Shown in pieces: positions 58,381 through 64,000 of a stretch of DNA of 64,000 nt. The position numbers and the translations under genes are program-made. How positions within the stretch are numbered: the first letter of the stretch is position 1; the number at the start of each line of letters is the position of its first letter. Origin of the DNA: Rosellinia necatrix (taxonomy: Eukaryota; Ascomycota; Sordariomycetes; Xylariales; Xylariaceae); contig JAGYVD010000007.1 of assembly GCA_021209875.1 (NCBI GenBank), positions 4,030,001 to 4,094,000 on the forward strand. The letters are read 5' to 3'. The notes beneath the pieces were generated by a model. That model was given only the letters and a program-made list of their open reading frames with translations, had not been told where the DNA came from and made no database searches.

Positions 58381-61221
58381 GTTAGTTTTTCTCCTTTAGG
58401 TTATATAATAGCCTAAATTAGTTTAGATATTGCTTCAACGGTTGCTACAAAAACAATAAATTCTGTTATAAAGTCAGTCTTTTTAGCAGAATTTAGCAGA
58501 AACAGTTAGTTTACGCCAAAGTTACGGATTTTTATACAAGGCAGCCTAAAATCTCTTATAAAATAAAAATAGATTATATTCATGTTATTTTTTTAGTCGG
58601 CTTAACACTTATTCTGTCGGATAGTATGCTTTACAAGCATTCTGTTTTTAACGTACTTAATAGCAGATATAATATAATAAGCTTTAATAAAATAAATAAT
58701 AGCTGCTAAGTTTATATTTATAAATATGCTGTTTTTTATTTTTATATATCGCCGTATCGTTTTTTTTAATTTTTCTAACGCTTTAACTAATAAATGCTTT
58801 AAGTTTTAACTAAAATCCGGACTTAGCTGCAGCATGTTTATAAAAAACATTTCTATAATAGTTATATTTAAAAAAGCTTTATAATCAAATAGGCCTTGTT
58901 TTTTACGACCTTGTATTTTCGCCAGAGGTTTAAGTAGCTAGTTAGGATCTTTTAGCTTTTAGGGCTTTTTAAGCTTCTTATATTTACGCTTTAGCTCGTC
59001 TTTATTTTTATTATTAACTAAAAGATCTATAAAAGTACTAATAAAAATAGTAATATTTTTATTTTGCTTTTTTTTAAACAAGTGTTCCTTTGCTGTAGCA
59101 GCTAACAAAAATTATAATATAAGCACTTAGGCCTTAAGCTTTTCTTTAAGTTTAATTTTTTCGTCGTTAATAAAAAAATTTTCTGTTTTACTTAGCTTAA
59201 GTATTACAGAATTAAATAAGATTATATAATCAGGGTAGTTTTCGGTATTTATATTATATAAGTTATCGTTATTAAAAAATTAATTATAAAACAGTTGGGC
59301 TAACTACGACTAAACTTCAGACGTTGTTAATTTTTAGTTTTTATATCTTTCTGCCGGAAATATTATAGCTTTTAAATAAGCTTGCTCCTATTAAGCCAAC
59401 TACTCAGATTAAAGTGTGTTATATTTAAGCTGCATATGCTTGCGACTCTTATAACAAAAACAAGCTTTTTCTCCTTAGCCAAAAGTATTAGTTCTATTAA
59501 CAAAAAAATGTTTAGACTTTTTTTTTAAAAGTAAAAAATTAAATAATGCTCTAACAAAAAGCTTATTATTGTTAGCAAACTTTAATAATAACAACGGTTT
59601 TATTAAACTATTTAATCTTAAACTATGCTTTTAAAAATATTAAGAAGCGATATGTCTTAGCTGACTATAAGTGTAACAAATTATTAAAAGTTAAAATATC
59701 TATAGTAGTAGTTAGTACTAAAAAGTCTAGTATTATAAAAAAGCTAACGCTAGTAAGTACTAATAAGCAAAGCTTTAATAATTATAAAAGTAATTATATT
59801 ATATAAGGCCTAGAAGCAGATATATAAAATTTGCGGCAACTTAAAAGTAATAACAGGCGACTGCTTTTTTAATAAATAATCCCTAATGTTTACTAAAAGC
59901 TTTATAAATAGCTTTAACTTCTGCTTAGCTGGATTCTTTTTTAGCAGCTTTTTTTTTGTTATTTAAAACTTTCTAAGATTTTTAAATAATCTTATAGCAT
60001 CGCCGAATTAATTTAGCGTTTCGTGCCCGGTTGTTTAAAAATTCTTAATAAAGCTTAAAGTTACATAAGCTATTAATAAACTAATTAACGACGGTTTGAA
60101 GTAAAGTAGTTTCGGCTTAAAATAAAAAATTCTAAGCAGCTACTGCTTCCTGTCTATTAATAATATCCCGTTCTCCTGCTTAATAAAAAGCGTTCTAAAT
60201 TTAATTATAATATTATGCTAATAGTTCGTTTTTTTTTTATATAATACAAGTTAAATTATTAATTTCGATAGTACTAGCATTAACAAGCTTAACTAAATAC
60301 TAATCTTTAAAAGCTTGTTCTAAAGCTAAAAGATTTTTTTAAGTAGCTTAGTCTATTAATGTTTTATTTATAATATTTTGCAGCTTTACATTTAAATCTA
60401 AAAACGTAGCAGCTTTTTTAATACAAAGTATATTAATAGCTGAAATTGCTTTAAATAAAAGAATACTAACCTTTTTGTAGCCCACCCGGCGAAACTGCCA
60501 ATATAATTAAGTTAACTATCTTCCGGCTAATTCTTCTTTATTAAAATGTCCGCAAGAACTAAAATCTAGTACTTTAAACTTAGCCATAGCTTTAAACTTA
60601 AAAGTGTCAAATAAAAAAATCCTTACTAATAACAGGAAATTATAAAGTAATAAAAATAAAATTATAAGCGATGTTTTTAATAATAACAAAATAATAGCTG
60701 CGATATTTAAAGCTTTTTTAATATAGCAAACTATAAATAGTGTTTTAAAAATCCTTGTATTTCTAAGTCTAAATAAAAAGTTTCTAAACATATTACCTAC
60801 AAGTAGTAACGTTATAAATATATTAATAACTAGTCGATTTTATAGCAGATTTATAAAATCAAAAACTATTAGATTATATAACTATAATAGGGTATTAACG
60901 ACTAAAAAATCTAACTCTATATTAAAAATAAAAAAAAAAAGTAATAATAGTTATAACGGACCTGAGGTTATAAACAAATAAAATTAAACATAGATATATA
61001 TTTAATCTAGCAGCAACTATAAACTACACTAAAAGATAAATAACTAAAGCTTGCAGCGCTTTTATAAAACTTGCAGCGTTTAATACAACTTTGCAGCGGT
61101 TAAAACATAACAAAATAATATTAATAAACTTAGCTTAGTTTAAATAACATAAATATAATATCTAATTAATAAAAAGACTAAAACGCGGGAAGTTGTTAAT
61201 AAATTCTAAAATAAAAGCACT

Positions 61222-61350
61222 AAAAAAAGCGTAAATAAAAAGTAGTTGTATTAAAAAAAAATCTAAAGTGTAGGTAGTATCCACCTAAAATAAATAAATA
61301 TAAGCTATGCTCTAGCTAAATTATAAAGACCCACTTTTATCCACTTATCT
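61222..61350 (-). repeat. Right terminal direct repeat (129 bp)
   Basis: RIP-mutated in its inner half relative to the left copy and unmutated in its outer half, which ends ACTTATCT just before the GGTAC target copy. Confidence 0.85.
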
Positions 61351-62818
61351 GGTACTATTGTGCTGCGGTCCTGCCGAGGCATGTCGGTAGACAATGGCTG
61401 TTTTGTTATTTTAGACGCCGTTAGCTGCCAATGGGCGACGACTGTTGCGGGGCGGAATCAATTCCTGGTGGTATTCCGCACAGGCGATAAAACTCGAGGC
61501 GGGTTGCTGCATTGGCCAAGAAAAGACGGGAAGCAGACAATAAACGACGGCTCGTCAAGAGATGCCAACAGAAAGCCAAGCATGCGTGGAGAAGAAGCTT
61601 CTCCTCAGTAGCCCCGCATCCCCTTGCTCGATTCCCTGCTACACCTCAATTGCAATTTGTCTTGGCCAATCATATTGCATCTCAAACCATGCTGCGGGGA
61701 GCCTAATTGCCAGAAAGGGAAAGGCGTAATCCTGACCCCAGGATTCCCCTCACTATCAGATCGTGGGTGGCTAGCGGGTGGCTAGCGGTTGGCGGGCTCC
61801 AAGCTTCAACCACCAGCGAACACCAACAAGGAAATGGAATAGCTCCGCGAAAGGACCGTAGTAGTGCCGGTAGAGGTGCGTTTATTTTATTTTGTTTTGT
61901 TTCGTTTTGTTTTGTTATATTTTGCTGTTCGTATTATATGTACTAGAGCCTCTGGCAGCGTTGCTCTTTGTATCTAAGAGCCCGACCACCGGCACCGAAA
62001 GTCCTCGCATGCTGCTGCAGTGAGGTGGTCGGAGTAACCGTGCCAGGCTGCTCCGATCAAAGCCGGCCAGTGTACCCGGAGGATTCGTCTCCAGAAAAAT
62101 ACCACCCAGTCTCTGTAGACAGTAGTCGGCCGGCCAATGCTCGGATATACCAAGCTACACGACACTCCTAGTCAAGGAGGCTTGCACCATTGTTCGCCTG
62201 CTCAGGGCGTCCAAGTTGTAGTAAGAACATTACAGGCGAAATAACGGCACGAATGGGAATGGCCGTTGGATTGATAGCGCTTTGGAGAATATGCACGGCT
62301 TCGTTTAGCGGCATGAGAACGGAGCCGGAGATTCAGACGAGCATATGGTCGGCCGGCGGGCTATATCATACCATCTCATGGAAAACACATGTGAAATACA
62401 ACTCGAACCCCAACACCCACGGTCTTGGAAGCCTCATGCGGCCTCATGCGGGGTTTGCCGTGATACGACGAGTCAATTCGACATCCAGCGATGGGAATGC
62501 AGAGGATAGGGACAGCCCAGGTAGTGAGGGCATGGCATGGCAAGACAGGGTTTACTAGGGACTCGGGAGGACGGTGGCGGTGGCGACTGAAGGATCAAAT
62601 TATAATCGCAGATGCTCTCCATACATATATAAGTAGCCGGCGCTCGCACCGTCCCGACCTGCTCCAACACTCGCAGTTGGTGCATACACACAAAGAGCAG
62701 GCGCTGCCAAGACACCCGCAAGCACTAGTACTTTAGGTAGTCGAGTACTTACCTTGGACGGGCACTGGGCAGTCACGGTGTTCACGTACTTGCCGCGTCT
62801 TTGTCGCGTACTTGCACA
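61351..62818. other. Intergenic between retroelement and GH31 gene
   Basis: Normal composition resumes at once after the element. Includes a TTTTG-rich tract at about 61880-61925. No supported gene; the 3' end is the GH31 promoter. Confidence 0.5.
62626..62633 (+). promoter_or_regulatory. TATA box of the GH31 gene
   Basis: TATATAAG lies 193 bp before the ATG at 62819. Confidence 0.5.
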
Positions 62819-64000
62819 ATGGCAGCGAGTCTCCTGTGGATGGCTACAGCCGCTTCGGCGGCTGCCCTTGCTGGGAGAGATTACCCTGCCAGCAGTGACC
62901 CTCTGTCAGCTTGCCCAGGTTACACTGCGTCTAAGGTGAAGACCACTGCCTCTGGTCTCGTTGCAGACCTGACTCTTGCTGGTGAAGCTTGCGACGTGTA
63001 TGGTACAGATTTGAAGGATTTGATCCTCGAGGTCTCCTACGATACTGGTACGACTCTCCGCTCCTGGCCCTTTCCTTCCGCACTTCCGCACTTCCGCACT
63101 CCCGCGCTTCCGCATATCCTGCTCCCCTCGTGAAATCCAATCCCGCAAGACCCTAGCTCACGCGAAGCAGACTCGAGACTTCACGTCAAGATCCAAGATG
63201 CCGCCAATGACGTGTACCAAGTACCCGAATCCTTCTTCCCCCGTCCGAAGAGCGGTGGCAGCAGCAAGCGCAAGTCTGCCCTGAAATTCGACTACGTCAA
63301 GAGCCCTTTCAGCTTCACCGTGTCCCGCTCGGACTCGGGAGAGGTCCTCTTCGACACCTCGGCCGCCAGCTTGGTCTTTGAGTCCCAGTATCTCCGGCTG
63401 AGAACAGCGCTGCCGGAAGACCCCGCCTTGTATGGACTCGGAGAGCACTCGGACCCCTTCAAACTGAACACGACCAACTACATTCGTACACTATGGGCCC
63501 AGGACTCCTACAGCGTACCCACGGGCGCCAACTTGTACGGAAGCCACCCCGTGTATTACGAACGACGCGACTCGGGCTCCCATGGTGTTTTCTTCCTGAA
63601 CTCTAATGGCATGGACATCAAGATCGACAATACCCCCGAGGAGGGCCAGTACCTCGAATACAACACCCTTGGAGGCGTGCTGGACTTTTATTTTGTCGCC
63701 GGTCCCAGTCTGGTCGATGTCGCGCGGCAGTACGCTGGCATCGTAGGTCTCCCTACAGAGATGCCGTACTGGGGGTTGGGCTTTCACAATTGCCGGTATG
63801 GCTATCGGGATGCCTTCGAGGTCGCCGAGGTTGTCTATAATTACAGCCAGGCCGCTATCCCTCTCGAGACCATGTGGACTGATATCGACTATATGTACCG
63901 ACGCAGAGTTCGTTTCCTCGCCAACCCCGCTGCTTAAAAAGGCAGTGGGAGTTTTACTGTTCTAGCGCTGACATCTGGCATAGACTTTCAGTCTGGATCC
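62819..64000 (+). CDS. GH31 alpha-glucosidase, 5' part (runs off the window)
   Basis: Exons 62819-63047, 63171-63907 and 63984 onward join in frame (R-R-R then TFSLDP). Intron 1 starts GTACGA and ends GCAG; intron 2 starts GTTCGT, with a GCTGAC branch and CATAG acceptor. [20 protein letters not shown] is a signal peptide. The N-terminal GH31 beta-sandwich is recognisable: [20 protein letters not shown] and [20 protein letters not shown] (the YGLGE motif), then TRTLWAQD-like [28 protein letters not shown] leads into the barrel, and MWTDIDYM precedes RRR. The catalytic Asp region is beyond the window. It hydrolyses alpha-glucosides at the non-reducing end outside the cell or in the wall; an AgdC-like specificity is possible. 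No stop disrupts what is visible. Confidence 0.9.

Larger units (their letters stand above)
54279..61350 (-). mobile_element. RIP-mutated Ty3/gypsy-like retroelement, 7,072 bp
   Basis: Terminal direct repeats of exactly 129 bp (54279-54407 and 61222-61350) bound an AT-rich interior. A perfect target duplication, GGTAC, lies at 54274-54278 and 61351-61355. On the minus strand, relics read in retroviral order: a protease-linker-like ILGLLWL block (about 58380-58300), then an RT block with RMPQG (57195-57181) and YIDN (57054-57043) where the catalytic YxDD box is expected. That places gag to the right and integrase to the left. The repeats do not show TG...CA ends: in element orientation they begin AGATAAG and end CTCTTTT, which is unusual. 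RIP has filled the frames with stops, so it is dead. It separates GH43 from GH31 without cutting a gene I can recognise. Confidence 0.82.

Noticed and set aside
59425..59470. Possible Gag zinc knuckle on the minus strand of the second element
   Set aside because: The frame gives C-F-C-Y-K-S-R-K-H-M, which lacks CX2C spacing; too eroded to claim.
1..64000. CRISPR array, rRNA or tRNA genes
   Set aside because: No regularly spaced repeats with unique spacers and no rRNA or cloverleaf-type sequence were seen; the genome is eukaryotic.

Overview
The window looks like nuclear DNA of a filamentous ascomycete, probably a Sordariomycete. Genes have short spliceosomal introns (about 48-150 bp, GTRNGT donors, CTRAC branch sites). 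Two AT-rich blocks carry the C-to-T/G-to-A signature of repeat-induced point mutation (RIP). The gene content is typical of moulds: PEX19, UBC9, asparagine synthetase, an MCP2-type ABC1 kinase, a Kre9-like GPI protein and secreted GH43 and GH31 enzymes. All exon coordinates were worked out by eye from splice signals and reading frame.

Layout. (1) 1-18.4 kb is a graveyard of accessory genes: a broken P450, an MFS exporter cut in two, a broken rhodopsin-like membrane protein, a P450 N-terminal scrap and a broken FMN 2-hydroxy-acid oxidase. It resembles a decayed secondary-metabolism neighbourhood. The MFS gene is split by an 8,408-bp RIP-mutated LTR retroelement (4412-12819, 321-bp LTRs). That element itself holds a 317-bp solo LTR (8623-8939) with a perfect AGTAG target duplication. 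(2) 20.9-53.5 kb is a gene-bearing block: C2H2-like protein, small Ser-rich protein, MCP2-like kinase, unknown 231-aa protein, PEX19, UBC9, asparagine synthetase, Kre9-like GPI protein, a caspase-like/zinc-finger protein and GH43-CBM35. Its long intergenic stretches are full of short CTACCTAGGTAGG-type repeats. (3) 54.3-61.35 kb is a second RIP-mutated retroelement with 129-bp terminal direct repeats, a GGTAC target duplication and Ty3/gypsy-like relics on the minus strand. (4) The window ends inside a GH31 alpha-glucosidase gene.

Points most worth attention: the reciprocal RIP gradients in both LTR pairs; the unmutated solo LTR inside a RIP-mutated element; a one-base deficit in a poly-C run that truncates the asparagine synthetase frame; the caspase-like domain of the zinc-finger protein, which has lost both catalytic residues; and a GH43 enzyme whose residues fit the exo-beta-1,3-galactanase type.

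The genes do not form one pathway. The housekeeping block is a mixture: peroxisome import (PEX19), SUMO conjugation (UBC9), mitochondrial lipid/CoQ-type kinase (MCP2) and nitrogen metabolism (asparagine synthetase). The GH43 and GH31 genes flank the second retroelement and both point to extracellular polysaccharide breakdown.
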